A stretch of DNA of 64,000 nt from the NCBI GenBank assembly GCA_004154925.1, contig QJNS01000046.1, forward strand, positions 310,001 to 374,000. The letters run 5' to 3'. Positions 28,681 through 43,112 of this stretch are shown piece after piece. Every line of letters begins with the position of its first letter. Positions within the stretch are counted from its first letter, which is position 1. The DNA comes from Monosporascus cannonballus (Eukaryota; Ascomycota; Sordariomycetes; Xylariales). The translations under genes and the position numbers were made by a program. Under the pieces are notes generated by a model that was not told the DNA's origin, did not search any database, and was given only the letters and a program-made list of their open reading frames with translations.

Positions 28681-31600
28681 AAAAAATATTAAATTTATTT
28701 ATTTTAATTTTTATAATTTTTAAATAATTATAATAATAAATAAAATAAAATAAGAAATTTATTTAATTAATAAAAAATATAAACCATATATATATTAAAT
28801 ATATACAAAAACTTTATTATTATATTTTATTATTATTATTATAATAAAAAATATTATAATAATATATTTAGATTTTATATTATATGTATTTATTTTTTAT
28901 TAATTTTATATATTAAAAAATATATATTTATATAATAAATTAATAAATTTTTTAAATTAAAAAAATATAATTACAATATTAATATTTAATATAAAATTAT
29001 AATTATTATTATTAATATAAATATATTTTGCTTTTATATAATATTAAGTAAATTTATATATAATAATCGTAATAAAATATTTTATCGTATTTTTATTATT
29101 TAATTTACGGCCGTTATTTATATTTTTAAAACTTATTACGTATATATTAATATTATTATTGTAATTACCGATATTAATATTATTATAATAATTATCGTAA
29201 TTACGTTTATATTTATTTTTATATTTGTATTTATTATATCCATATCCATTTTTATCGTATTTATATTTCCCGTACCGTTCGTTCCGTTTACGTTTATTAT
29301 TTTTGCAATTAACCGTTAATATACTTTTTTAAAATATAACGTATATTACGCCAAATTTTATTTAAAATATTTATATACCGTATTTATAAGAAAAAATATT
29401 GGCAAATATTTTAATATTACTATAAAAAATTATTATTAATATTATACCTCAAAATATATTTATATATTTTTTATACAGATAATATGAATTATATAATAAA
29501 AAATCCAAAACTTACTTATAGCCGTACGTATTTTCGTTAAAAAAAATAATAATAAAAATTAAAAATAAATAAATTAATATTTATATTTATTGCGCCAATA
29601 ATCGTATTTACGTTTATGAACATAATTATTATATATATATACATATTTATCTTAATTAAAAAAATTTTAAATTTAATATTAAATTAATAATAATATTATT
29701 ATTTTATTAATTTCTTTTTAAAAAAATATTTATTTACATAAATTAAATTTTAATAAAATTATATATTTTATGATTTTTATTATTACGTTATTTTTATAAT
29801 ATTTATTATAAAATTTATAAATTAAAAAATAATTTAAAATATTTAAATTATTATTTAAAAAAATTTTAACTAATTAATTAATAAATATTTATAACATAAA
29901 TATATATATTATATTAAATAATTTAAGTTTTATATTTAAAATATTTATATATTATTAATAGTTATAAACCATAATTTAACAAAATCTTTTTCGTTTTTTA
30001 TAAATATTAATTTAATAATTTATTAATTATTATAAAAAATATTTTAAATTTTATTTAATTTTAACATAAAATTATAAAATAAAAATTTAAAATTATTATA
30101 TTTTTAATTTTATATTTTAATACGAATAATTTAATTTTAATTTAATAATTATTATTAATATTTAATATATATATTTTAATATTACCAGAAAATTAAAAAA
30201 TATTATAATATAATTTTAAAAAAATAATTATAATTTAAAATTATCAGCTAATTATATATTTTTAAGAATTATAAAAATTTAAATTTTTTTATTTATATTT
30301 TGGAATATAATTTTTAAAAATATATATAATAAAAATTATAAATTATAATAATAAATATTATAATATATTTAATAAATAAATTATTTACAGATTTTAATAA
30401 TAAAAATCCGAAAAAAATTATATTTCAATAAATTATTATTATTATATAAAAAATATAATTAATATGTTTTTAATAATTTTTATTTACTTTTTAAAATTTT
30501 ATTTAATATTAAAAATAATACTTTTTATTTTTAAAAATATTGAAAATAAATATAAATAATATTTATTATTTTTAAATAAATTATATATTAAAATAATTTT
30601 TTTTAAATTTATTTTTAATTATATTAATATTTAAAATTTAATTTATAATTTAAATCTTTAAATTTATACTGGTTTTTTTAATTTTAAAATAATTTTATAA
30701 ATTTTATTTTAATATTTTCGATTATAAAACCATATTATATTATTTACAAAATTATTATATATATATATATATTATTTATTATAAATTAATTACTTATTTT
30801 CCGAATATAATATATTTTTTAAATTTTATAACAAAATAAAAATTTGTAATATTATAATAAAATTAGATTTTTTAATCCGTATAAAATTTATTCGAATTTT
30901 ACAATTATTTTGTTTTTTTTAAAAGTATTTAAAAAAAACTTATATTATATTTAATTAACGGATTTTAAAATTAAATTCGATTTTTATAATTATAATAATT
31001 TAAAAAAAATAAATTATAAATATAATAACGTATATATTAATAATTAATTTAATTTTTTATAAATTATTATATTTATAAATTTCTTAATTTATAATATTTT
31101 CGTTATTTATTTTTATTAAATTTATATATAAATATTTATTTTAATAAATTTAATTTAAATTAAATTTATTTAAATAAAATATTTTTATATATTTTATATT
31201 TTTTAAATATCTTAATTTTTTTTTAAATATTTTTTTTAAAAATTCGCTTAAAAATATTTATCGAAATTTTTTTTAAATTTTGAAAATTCCGTTTTTAAAT
31301 AATTTTTATACCTTTTAAATTTATTTAATATAATATTAAAATTTTTTCTACGTTTTTATAATACTTTTTTTATTATTTTTAAATAAAAATATATAAATAA
31401 ATTTTTAAAAATTACATTTAAAACAAAATATATTATATTATTTTTATAAATTATAATAATACTTAAAATATAAATATTAATATTATTAAAATTATTAAAA
31501 TTATTTTATTTTAATAATTTTTTATTTTTGCAAATAATTAATTATAACTTTTTTATTTATTTATTTTTAATTATAAAAATTCAATTTATATAAATTTAAT

Positions 31601-34600
31601 AATTATCGAACCATTTTTTTATAAAAATTTTAATTTTAATTTTAAATATTAATAAATTATTTAAATTATTTATAAATTTCATGAAATAAAATTGTCGAAA
31701 AAATTTATTAATATATTTTTTTCGTTATAAATAATTTATAAATATTTTAACAAATTAACTTTATTTAATTAATTATTAAATTAAAGTTTTTTAATAATTT
31801 TTCTATAATTTACTTTTTAAATAAAAAATATTTTTATAAGCTAAAAATTACGATTAAATTTAATTTTACTTATAAATTTCTTTATATATAAATTTTAATT
31901 TTTCGATTAATTATTTATTAAAATTTTATATTAAAAAATAAAATTATTTACGATTTTAAAATATTATAAACTTTATAAATAATATTTTATACGTTAAATA
32001 TTTCAAAAATTAAATTTTTTTAATTAAATATTAAAAAATATATAATTTATTTATAAATTTTTTATTTATAATTAATATAAATATTTTTTTTATTTTTATA
32101 ATTAATTAAAATATTTATTATTAAATATAAAATTACGTATAATAATAATTTTTTATAATTCCGGTATTTATATTCAATAAATATTAAAAATTTATTAATT
32201 TATTATATAACCAATAAAAACTTTTAATTATAATTTAAATATTTTTTTTTTACATTTTATATTTTAACGGATATATTTATATATTATAAACGTAAATTTT
32301 AAATTAATTTAACGTATAATTTATAATAATTATAATAATAATTAAAAAATTATATTAATAATAATATTATTTAAATTAATAAACGAATATTTTATTAAAA
32401 ATAAATAAATTATATATATAAATCAAATTTATATTTTAAAATTATATTATTATTTTTATTATTTTAAATTAAAAAATTTTAAAAATTATATATTTTATAA
32501 TATTTTAAAAAAAATTTCAATTAATTTTTAATTTATTTATTTTTTTTTAAACATTTTAATATTAGAAAAAAATATTTCTAATTTAATATTTCTTTTAATA
32601 TATTATTTTTAATATTTTATAAATAAAAAACTTTTAATATTAATAATTTTAAAATTTAAAATTTAAAATAATTTGGAACGTTTTTTTAAAAAAATAATCG
32701 ATTATAAATAAATAAGGCTAAATTTTCTTAATTTATTTATATTTAATTATTAATAATTTTTATAAATTATTATAAATTATAAAATAATTAAAAATATATT
32801 TACGTAATATTTTATAATAATTTTAAATTTTAATTTTATAATTTATATCTTAAAGTTATTTAAATAATATATATATTAATATAATTTTTATATTTTATAT
32901 TTAAAATATTTTTAATAAAAACATTTTTAAAATTTTTAACGAATAATTTTAATATTATAAAATTTAAATATTTAAATTTAAAATATAAAAATTCTTTTAT
33001 TATTATATAAATATGTATATTATTTCGTAAATAAATTTATATTTTTACATTTTTTTTACTTATTATTAAAGTTATTAAAATATTTAATTAATTTTATAAA
33101 ATTTTAAATAAAATATTTAAATAATTAAATAAAAATTTATACTTAAAAAATATTAATTTATATATGTAAATAAAGTTTAATAAAAATTTTATTATTAATT
33201 TTATTTTTTAAAATAATAATTTATGCCATAATATTAAATATTAATTTTATATAATAAAATTTTAAAATAATATTAACGTAAAAACCTTTTATTTTTATTA
33301 TTTTTAAAAAAAATATTTATATTTTAATTTTTCGTTAATTCCGAATAATAAATTTTTAAATATTTATTAAGTAAAATTTTTGATCGAAAATTTAAAAATT
33401 TCTATTTTTCTCTTTATCCCGTAATATTAAATACGAATATATTAAAAATAAATATATTTCGGTTATTTATTAAAAATTAAATTTTATAATTATAAATTAA
33501 ATTAAATAATATTAAAAAATATTTATTAAAAAAAATAATAATATATTTTTTTTTAATTTAAAATTTAAAAATAATAAAAGTTTAAAATTTAATTAATATT
33601 ATAATAATATTATTAAATTAAATATTATTATTAAACGATAATTCTTTTAATTTTTTTCCGAACGTTATTTTCGTTTTAAAAAATTTAATATATTTAAAAT
33701 AAAAAATTTTTTATTAATTTAATTTAAAATATTTTTTAAATTTCTTTTCGTTTTATAAAATTAATTTAACAAATTTTGCAAATAATTATTTTTATAATTA
33801 TATAAAAAAATATAACGTATTAATCGAACTTTTACGAATATTTATTATTTAACATAAGAAAATATAATTTTTTTAATTTTTTTATTAAATTTTTTAAATA
33901 AAAAAACAAAATTAAATAATAATATTATATATATTTCAAAAAGTAATTTGTTATTTATTATTATGAAATTTCTAAAAATTTTAATATTAATATTTAATAT
34001 ATTATTATAATATAAAATCAAAATTTTATTATTAAATTTTTTAAAAATTTTATAAATTTTTAAATAAAAATTCTTTAATTAATTTAATAAATTTATATTT
34101 TATTTAATTAAATACATAATATTTTATTACAATATTTAAAAAATATTTATTATAAACGTTTTAATTTAAATATAAACAAAATTATATTTAATATTATTAA
34201 TTAAATTTTAAATAATTTATTTTAATAAAATTTAAAGTTTTAAAATATTTTTTTTATTATAATTATAATATTTAATTTCGAAAAAATATTATTTAATTTT
34301 TTAATTTTTTTCCAAATTACTAAATTAATTTAAACGTTTGCAAAATTTTATTTTTTATTATCGCCTTAAATTAAATTTATATATTAACGTATTTTATTTT
34401 TAATTTAAAAATTCCTTAACTTTATTTTTAATTTTTTAAATTAAAATATTTAAAATTAATTTTATAATTTTTTTAAGAAAAACTATTTATTTTTCGAACT
34501 TTAAAAATTTATAAAATAATATTACCTTATTTTAGAATTTTTTATTCGGCGAAATTTTCCTAATATTTAAATTTAATTTAAACGTTAATATTAATAATAT

Positions 34601-34819
34601 ATTATTCGGATAATAAAATTTTGTAAATATTTTTTTAAAAAATTAATATCGGATACGTTTAAATTAATAAAATACTAAATATTACGTAAAAAAATATTAT
34701 AACTTAAAACGAAATATTAATTAAAATATTAAAATTAATTTTTTAATAATAATATTTTTAAGTATAAAATTAATATATTAATAAAAATAAAATTATAAAT
34801 AATTAAAGAAAAAATTATA
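28681..34819. mobile_element. probable LTR retroelement F, interior, heavily RIP-degraded
   Basis: The interior lies between two direct repeats of about 225 bp. I could not recover RT or integrase motifs, so the family is unknown. At 29,090-29,340 a less AT-rich patch reads on the minus strand as a run rich in Tyr, Asn, Lys, Arg and Gly, like the basic low-complexity part of a Gag or an RNA-binding protein. Total size with both repeats is about 6.6 kb. Confidence 0.45.
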
Positions 34820-35045
34820 ATTAATATTATCGTATTTATTTTATATAATTAAAATATTAAATTTATAATTATTATAATTAAACTAATTAATAAATAAAAT
34901 AATATTAAATATAAAAAATAATTATTATTTAATTAAAATTAAATTTTAAAAAATAATAATTAAAAAAAATTTTATATATTATAAATGCGCCGGAATAAGG
35001 TTTTTCCGGACTATTAAAAATTTAATAATTAATATAAATATCCTT
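34820..35045. repeat. right LTR-like direct repeat of element F
   Basis: Direct partner of 28,455-28,680. This copy keeps more G and C at its end (GCGCCGGAATAAGG against a RIP-altered equivalent on the left), so the left copy has suffered more RIP. Confidence 0.55.
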
Positions 35046-37863
35046 ATTTTACGATATTAATTAATTTTATTTTCTTTTTTTTTAATTTATAATTTCCTTA
35101 TTTTTTTGCAATAACCATTTTTTATTTTACTTTTATTTTTACATAATATTTAGCAATAAAATTTATACTTATTACCTTATTTATTTTTTCACTTTATTAT
35201 CGTTTATTTTATTTAATTATTTAGCTTTAATCGATTATATATAAATAATTTTTTATCCAAATTATAAAAATATAAATACCAAAAAATTTTAAAAATTATA
35301 AGGATATAAAAATTAAAAAAATAAATATTATAAAAACGTAAAATTAATTAAAATAAGAATATTATAAAAATATAAACCAAATAAATTAAAAAAACAATAT
35401 TAATACTTTTCTAAATAATATTTTTAATAATATGTAAAACGATTCCGAATATAAAATTAAATAACTAAATAAGTAAATTAAACCCCCTTTTTTCGTTAAC
35501 GTAATATTTCCCGCAAAAAATAATTACCGACAAAGTTTTTCCTTTATTTTAACCGGCCTTAATACTTTTACTGCCCCGGCGCTTATATTTATACTTATTA
35601 TTATACGATTCGCTTTTTCGCCCGTCATAACCTAACGGTTTCGGATTTTCAAAAAAATATTACGCGGACGTCTTTTTAAAAACGGGATTACCTATTTCGC
35701 ACCCCCCGAAACCGGGGAAAAAAAATTAGGTTTATATTTAAAAACTAAAGGTACCTTTTTTACCCCGTTTTTTTATCTTTTTTTTTAAAAAAAAATTCCC
35801 GTCCGGTCCATAAACTTTTACGCATATAAGTAATTTAATATTACGAAAACAAATTATATCAAAACCCGTTATAATCCTTTCGGGAAATCGGATAACGGAA
35901 CGGCCTAAATAAAGCAAAAAAAAATTATTTTTTTTTTCTTAATTATAAAAATTTTTAAATTAGTAATAAATCCCTGGACCTCCGGCGCCGGGACTTTTAA
36001 GCATTTAAACGTTTAAATATCTTTAGGCCGTTTTTTCCTTTCTTTTTTTATTTTTTTATAAATATAAAATATATAAAGATTAACTTTTAGACATTAGGAA
36101 AAAATACCGGTTATTCTTATAACGGCCGGAAGTTTATTATTGTTAAAGTTTTTCCGTACGGTAACGAATCAAATTACGTAATTAATAAAAATAAGGCTTA
36201 TTATAAAAAGTTAAAACCAAATTAATTAAATTATAACCGTAATTACGGTAAATAAAATTTATAATAATACGGCGGGATCCATAATAAAAAAATATTTCGT
36301 AATCTTAAATCTTAAACAAATTATATAAATAAAAATACAAATTATTTTATAATTAATAAAAAAATTTTAAAAACGTACCGTCCTTTTTTAAAATAATTAT
36401 TTACGTATTTCCCTTTTTACGCGGCCAGTAATTTCGAAATTAAAATATAATAAAAATATACCGGCATATATAGTTCTAATTTGTTAAAATATTTAGAAAA
36501 TAATATCGCTTTATAATCGCTATTACTAAATATATATTTTTCTTAATTCCTTACTTATTAATATATCTTAATAATAATTATTATTATATTTAATAATTAT
36601 ATTTCCAACCATCGAATAATTATTTAATATTTAATAATAATAATATTTTTATATAATAAACTTTTTAACTAAATATATTATTAATATTTATATTAATTTA
36701 ATATTAATTTTAAACCTTATTTAATATATAACCTTAATAATATATATAAATTTTTACCAAAACGCGTAATATATAAAAATTAATATTAATATAACAAAAT
36801 ATTTTATAAAAAAATTAAAATTATATAAACAAAAAAACATTATATTTTATAAAAAAATAAATTTTATATTATATAAATGTTTATAAATAATAAAAAATTA
36901 AAATATTTAAAAAATAATCGATTTTAAAAATAATTATATACTTAATTAATATAATTTTAAAATTTAATTATAAATTCATAATATTATAAATTCCTTAATA
37001 ATAAATATACTTTAAATTTAAAATATTAATATTTAAAATTTATATAACATAATGTAATATAATATTTTATTTAATTAAAATATAAAAAATATAAAATATA
37101 ATATTAAATAATTAAAATTTCTTATTTTATTTTTAAATATTATTATAAAATTATTTTAAGGTATTTAAACGTAAATTATAAATCATTTATATATTAAAAA
37201 TATAATATACGATTATTTAAACCCATTTTATATTTAAAAATAAGTAAAATAAATTTATAAAATATATAAAAGTTATTTTTTTTAATTTATAATTATTATT
37301 TTAAAATTATTAATATTAATATTATTAATCCTTTTTATAATAAAATAAAAAAAATATTTTAATTAAAAGATAATTATTACGTAATTATATATATTAATTA
37401 CTTAAATTAAAACTAATAAAATGAAAAGATAAATTAAATATTAAAAAAATATATATTATTTTTAAAATTATTATTAATTTATATAATAACATAAAATTAT
37501 AAGTTATAAATTATTTTTAAATATAAATAATATACTTAAAATTTTGTTTTCGCATTTTTTCGTATTATTTTAATATATATTAAAAATATATTAAGTAAAA
37601 AAACCCGAATTATAAAATAATAAAAATAATATAAAAATATTTTTAATAATAATATATATTAAATTAAATTAAATAAAACTAAAAACTTTATTACTTTAAT
37701 TAATTAATTAATAATATAATAAATTTTATTTATTAAAACTTCGTATTTTTAAAACTTCTTAATTTTTTTATATATTATTTTTTATTTTTTTATTTAAACT
37801 TTCGGTTTAAAATACGTAATTACGTAATATAAATATATTTTTCGAATAAGAAAATAAAGTTAT
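35046..37863. repeat. RIP-degraded sequence with a GC-richer island at about 35,470-36,470
   Basis: Within the isochore about 1 kb keeps many C and G in CpC, GpG and CpG contexts (for example CACCCCCCGAAACCGGGG near 35,700 and CCTCCGGCGCCGGGAC near 35,970), but CpA is rare. The simplest reading is a once GC-rich sequence hit by RIP, where only CpA could be changed. No domain was recognised. The remainder to 37,863 is featureless AT-rich sequence. Confidence 0.5.
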
Positions 37864-38252
37864 TTATTAAATTAATCTCGGTTTTATTTTAGCTTTTTTT
37901 TATTAATTTATTATTAAATTTTATATATTATGTATTTTCGTAAAATTTAAAAAAATTAATATAAGTATTATTTATATTTAATAATATTAAACATATTTTA
38001 AATAGCGAAATTATATTATATATTATTATTATTTAAAATATAAAAATAATAAATATATATATAATTTTTTTTATCTTTTTTAATTATTATTAAATATTCT
38101 TTTTATAATAATTAAAATTTTTTATAATTATAATTATTTGTAAATAATTATAAATATTTTAATAATTATTAATTACATAATTTATAATATAAATTATATA
38201 ATTTTTGTCGTTATTATCGTTTTTTCAAACCTAGGTTTATTAAATCGTAATA
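37864..38252 (-). repeat. 3' LTR of gypsy copy D
   Basis: On the minus strand it starts at 38,252 with TATTACGATT, aligned without gaps to the first 38 bases of the other LTRs. Near 37,934 ATTTTCGTAAAATT matches the 5' LTR of D at 43,175. The left border is set at about 37,864 by the length of the partner LTR (382 bp) and by the candidate target duplication GTTAT at 37,859-37,863. Confidence 0.65.
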
Positions 38253-41200
38253 CGATTTTTTTCGAATTTTTATTTTAAGAATTTTTTAATAAATATTTAT
38301 TTTTTTATTATAACTTTTCGTATTTTTAAAATTTATTATAAATCTTATTTTTATAACTTATCGTATTAATTTAATAAAAGTTTTAAAAATTTTAATATCG
38401 AAATTATATTTTATTTATAATAATTTTTAAAAAATTTATAATACGAAATAATAAATAAGATTTCAAAATTAAAAGCATAAATAATACGTAATTAACTTTA
38501 AAATAAAATAAGGATTTTATTATTTTTTTTTCAAAATATTCGTTATAAATATTAATATTTTAAATATTAAAAAAACCTTTAACAAAAAAGGTTTATTAAA
38601 TTTTTAATATCGTTAATTTAAAATTTAATATCGGTATTTAAAAAATATAAATAAAATCTTAATACGATTTATTTAATTACGTTAATAAAATCCTTAATTT
38701 ATTATAAAATTATCGTAATAATATAATATAATTCTTTTTAAATAAATTAAAAAAATAAAAATAAAAAGAATAATTTGTTATTATAGCCGTTATAATTATA
38801 TTAACGAAAGTCGTTACTTTACTTAATTTATTTGGTTTTAATATATCCAATTAACTTTTTTCTAATTTAATTAAAATATTTTTTAATTAACGTTTAACGT
38901 TTATAAAGGTTTTCGTAAAAATTTAAATATTTTCAAAATCTAAATAATTTCTTTATTTAATTTAATATTAAGTTAATTTAATTGCTTATATCGAAAATCT
39001 TTTTTACTTTATATATAAATTTATTTTTTATTTTTACGTTATTACGTTCCGTATAATCTTTATTAAAATTTCTTATTAATTTAAATAAGGAATTATAAAA
39101 AATAAAATAACGTTTAATTTTTAATAAAATCATTAATTAATATATATTTTTGAAAATAATTTTTGCAATTTTAAATATATTAATATATTTAAAATCGCAA
39201 TTTTATTAAACCTTTTAGTTTAAATGTTTTTTATAACAAAATAAATAATTATTTTTTAGAAAATTATATTTTTAACTATTTTTTAATTTAATACTTAATG
39301 TTTAATTACTTATCTTTTTTAATTTTGGTTTTATTTTTTTTGATATAATTATTTGAATTATTTTAACGTAAATACTCTTTTGACGTTAAAACATTTATTA
39401 TATATAAGTTTTAATAAATATTTAGTATAAAACCGAAATCTATATATCTTAAAATTCGTTTAATATTTTTATAATAAATAATATTATAAATTAATTAAAT
39501 ACAAAGTTAGTTTTTTAATATAATATATTGTGTACAATTAATATAGTATTTGAAATACGTTTATAACGTTTAATGTAACTCGTTTATATATTTATTCATT
39601 TATTTAATATTAAAAACCTTATATAATTTGTAATTTAAGCCAATTTATACTCTAAAACTTTGCTAAAAATTTGAAATAAAGGTAATTCATTTATCAGAAA
39701 TAATTTTATATAATAACTCGTATATATTTAAAATAATTTTATAATAAAATAAAGAATTAAAACATTTCGTAAATCTATCGCCGACTAGGGGAATACTATT
39801 ATAATATATTCTCGTTATTATATTTTTAAATAAAAAATTTTAACAATAAAATCCATAATAATCGAATTTTATAATTCTTTGAAATTAATAATAATTACAA
39901 TATTCTGTAAAATTTATAATCTGATATTTTAGCTATACTAAAAAAAATATTTTCGTTGTACTATTTAAGTTATTATCTTTATTTTTAAGAAATTTATAAA
40001 TATATTAAAATCGTTTTAAAGTTTAATAGATATCTAAATATATATATAATTGTTATATATGTATTACATACTAAATTTATCTGATATTTCTTTAGCGTTT
40101 ATAATTTCATTATATTTTTATTTTTTTAAGAAGTTATTATTATGTTTTTAATTTTTTAGATATATTTTATAATAACACCTGTATTATTATAATGTTGTAA
40201 AAGCGCAAATATCTTTTAAATATAGTATTAAATACAATATAATTAATTTTAACTAGTTTTGTTTCGAAATTAGATTATCTATTTAAAATATTCATTTTAC
40301 GGTTTTTTAAGCTTTTTTAATAAATAATAACGAAATTAAAATTCGTTTTTCTTTTACGTATTGTAATTATTATTACGTAAATTCTTTGATCGTAATAAAA
40401 TTGGTAAAGTTTTTATAATCCGTATAAATATTAATTTATTAAATATTTATTTATAAAAATATTTAAATCTTCGAAAAACTATAATAATAACCATTTATTG
40501 CTTATTTAGAATAACGTATTTAAGTTCGCTTCTTTGAACGTATATGAAAAGATTATAATAAAATATAATTTGTCTTAATTAATTCGTTATTTAATTACCT
40601 CATTTAAAACTTAATTTCAAAAATCGGTTTTTAATCTAATATAAGGAATTAAATTGTTTAAAATAAATATTAATATATTTATAATTATATTTCTAATATT
40701 TTGAAATAGTCTTTAATTTATAATATTTATTTAAACGAAATCTAAAACAAACTTTAACTAGTCAGTTTTTCACGTTAATTAAAATTCCGTTTTAATATAT
40801 TTGTAGTAATTTTAAAAGTTTATTATAATTGCTAATAAACGATATCGAAATAAAATATTTAATATTATTTTTAAATAAATCTTTTACAATAATTAATTTC
40901 GCGTTATAGTTTTTCGTTATTATAAACCAAATCTTAACTTTCGATATTTATAATTATATCAGGTTTTATCTTGTATTATTACAAGTACTTAAATTTAGTA
41001 CAAACATTTAATATAATATAATATTTACTTAAAGGTCTGTAATCTACAATTACAGTATATTAATACGTTTCGATTTATATTTATAAAATAATAAAGTTAT
41101 TAACGGTTTTTATTAATACGTTTAAATTCTTTTTCGAAAACTTCTTTTAATTTCTTAAAGTTCTTTTATTTTACAGATTTTTTATAGATAATATTTTTAA

Positions 41201-43112
41201 TTTAATCTTTTTTCGCATGTATTGAATCTGATGTATTTTTTTACATAATACGTGAAATTATTATAATGATCTTTTATCGGGGTATTTATTTCTTAAATTA
41301 TATTAACTGTTCTTAACAACTTTATTAACTGTTTCTTTATTAAATAAATTATATTCGTTATATAATATGTGCTATTTTATGAACCTTTTTGTAATCTATC
41401 GTTTTTTTAATAAAATTTCTAAGTAAAGTCATATTGTTTTTAACCAAAATCTTTTTGAAGTCCGAAATAAAATACAATTAAGAATAAAAATTCGCAATAA
41501 CATTTATTCAATATATCTTTATTATATATTAAATTGATTTTTCTATATATTAATAATTAAATTTATTATAAGAAAAAACAAGCATTTTTAAAAATATTAT
41601 TTTTCTTTTAATTACCTTTCAAAAGTTATTTGTTTATTAATATCGTTTTATAAAGTAATAAATCGGAAATATTATTATAATTATTTATTAACTTATTATT
41701 TATAGTTTAATTCATGAAATTACATTTCTTTATATGTATATATGCGATATATTAATAAATACATTTCTTTTATTTGGCATATATTGAGTATTTTCGTCGT
41801 TTATAATATGTTACGTATATTTTGGCATATTGATTAGTAATTCCAAAACACATACCCTTTTTTTATTTTTAATATTTCTATAAGTATTTTTTTGAAACGT
41901 TTTATTATTTTTTAGCCTTTTTTAAGTTAATCTTGATGGTTTTTATATTTTGTGTTAAATCTTTTATTATAATGGCTTTTGTTCGTATTAGAGTTGGATT
42001 ATATTAACAACTTTATTATTATTTGTTTAATTAATTTTTAAAAACATTTTCGATATGAATATTTAATTATTTTATTGTAATATCTTGAGTTTCAAATATT
42101 TGTAAGTTTTATATCCTATTTTTTTTAAATAAAACTTTCAACTTAATTTTAATATAATATTATAAGAAATATTATTATAGCGAAAAATATTAAGATTAAT
42201 TATATATTGATTTGTATTATTAAGGTTATTGGTAACATTGTTTATACGTTAAATATATTATTTATTATTAATATTAATTATTATTACTATGTAGGTTTAT
42301 AAAATTTCGGGTCGATTTATTTTAAAAAGTTTTTTTCAGATTTTTTTAAGGTGTTGAAAAACTTAATTATTAATATATTTCATTTTTAATTTAATTTAAA
42401 AATCAATTAAATAAACCTATTACTGAATTATATATTAATCATTTTTATCATAATTATCATAATTACATTTTAGTTTTTGTTTTTTTATATATTATATCGA
42501 ATATTTCCGTTACTATGTATTCAAATTATTAATAATTATTGTATATTTATATGATTTCGGAATTTGTTTTTTATTAATAAAATAATATCTCTTTTATTAT
42601 CAATTTAAATCAAATGTTTGTATTTTTAAGAAATCGTTTTATTATTTGTTTTATTCGTAAAAGTAGCGTAATAAATTAAATAAAATATATTTAAAATATA
42701 TTTGGTATTATATTAAAATTAAAAACAATTTAGTAAAAATATTATAGAATAACTAAAAATTAGAATGTTTTAAAGAAATTAAAATTTTTTATAAAATTTA
42801 AGTAAATAATTTATTTTAGTTTAAGACATTTTTTAACATCCGAAATTTTGCCTCTGTTTTTAAATTTAGTATATACCGTTTAAATCAATCTAATAAAATT
42901 AACGTTTCTTTTTATAAAAATATGCGAAAGGTATATTTAAAAGATTTAATCGCTGAAAAAAACACTTTTTTATTAAACGAAATTATTTTTTTCCTTTGTT
43001 TAAATTTATATTTTTTTTTTGGAAAATTCCGTAAATTAATTATTGATTCACAAATATAATATTTAAAATATTATTGAAATTGTATTAATATAATTAAATT
43101 AAATTTATAATA
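38253..43112 (-). mobile_element. Ty3/gypsy chromovirus copy D, internally deleted
   Basis: Same family and orientation as copies A and B, less heavily mutated. 39,700-39,900 matches 350-530 of copy A, and 40,880-41,020 matches 2,640-2,790. Between about 40,745 and 40,855 the alignment jumps from roughly position 1,390 to 2,600 of copy A, so about 1.1-1.2 kb including the RT catalytic box is missing. This fits its total length of 5.6 kb against 6.7 kb for copy C. It could move only with proteins supplied by another copy. Confidence 0.7.
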
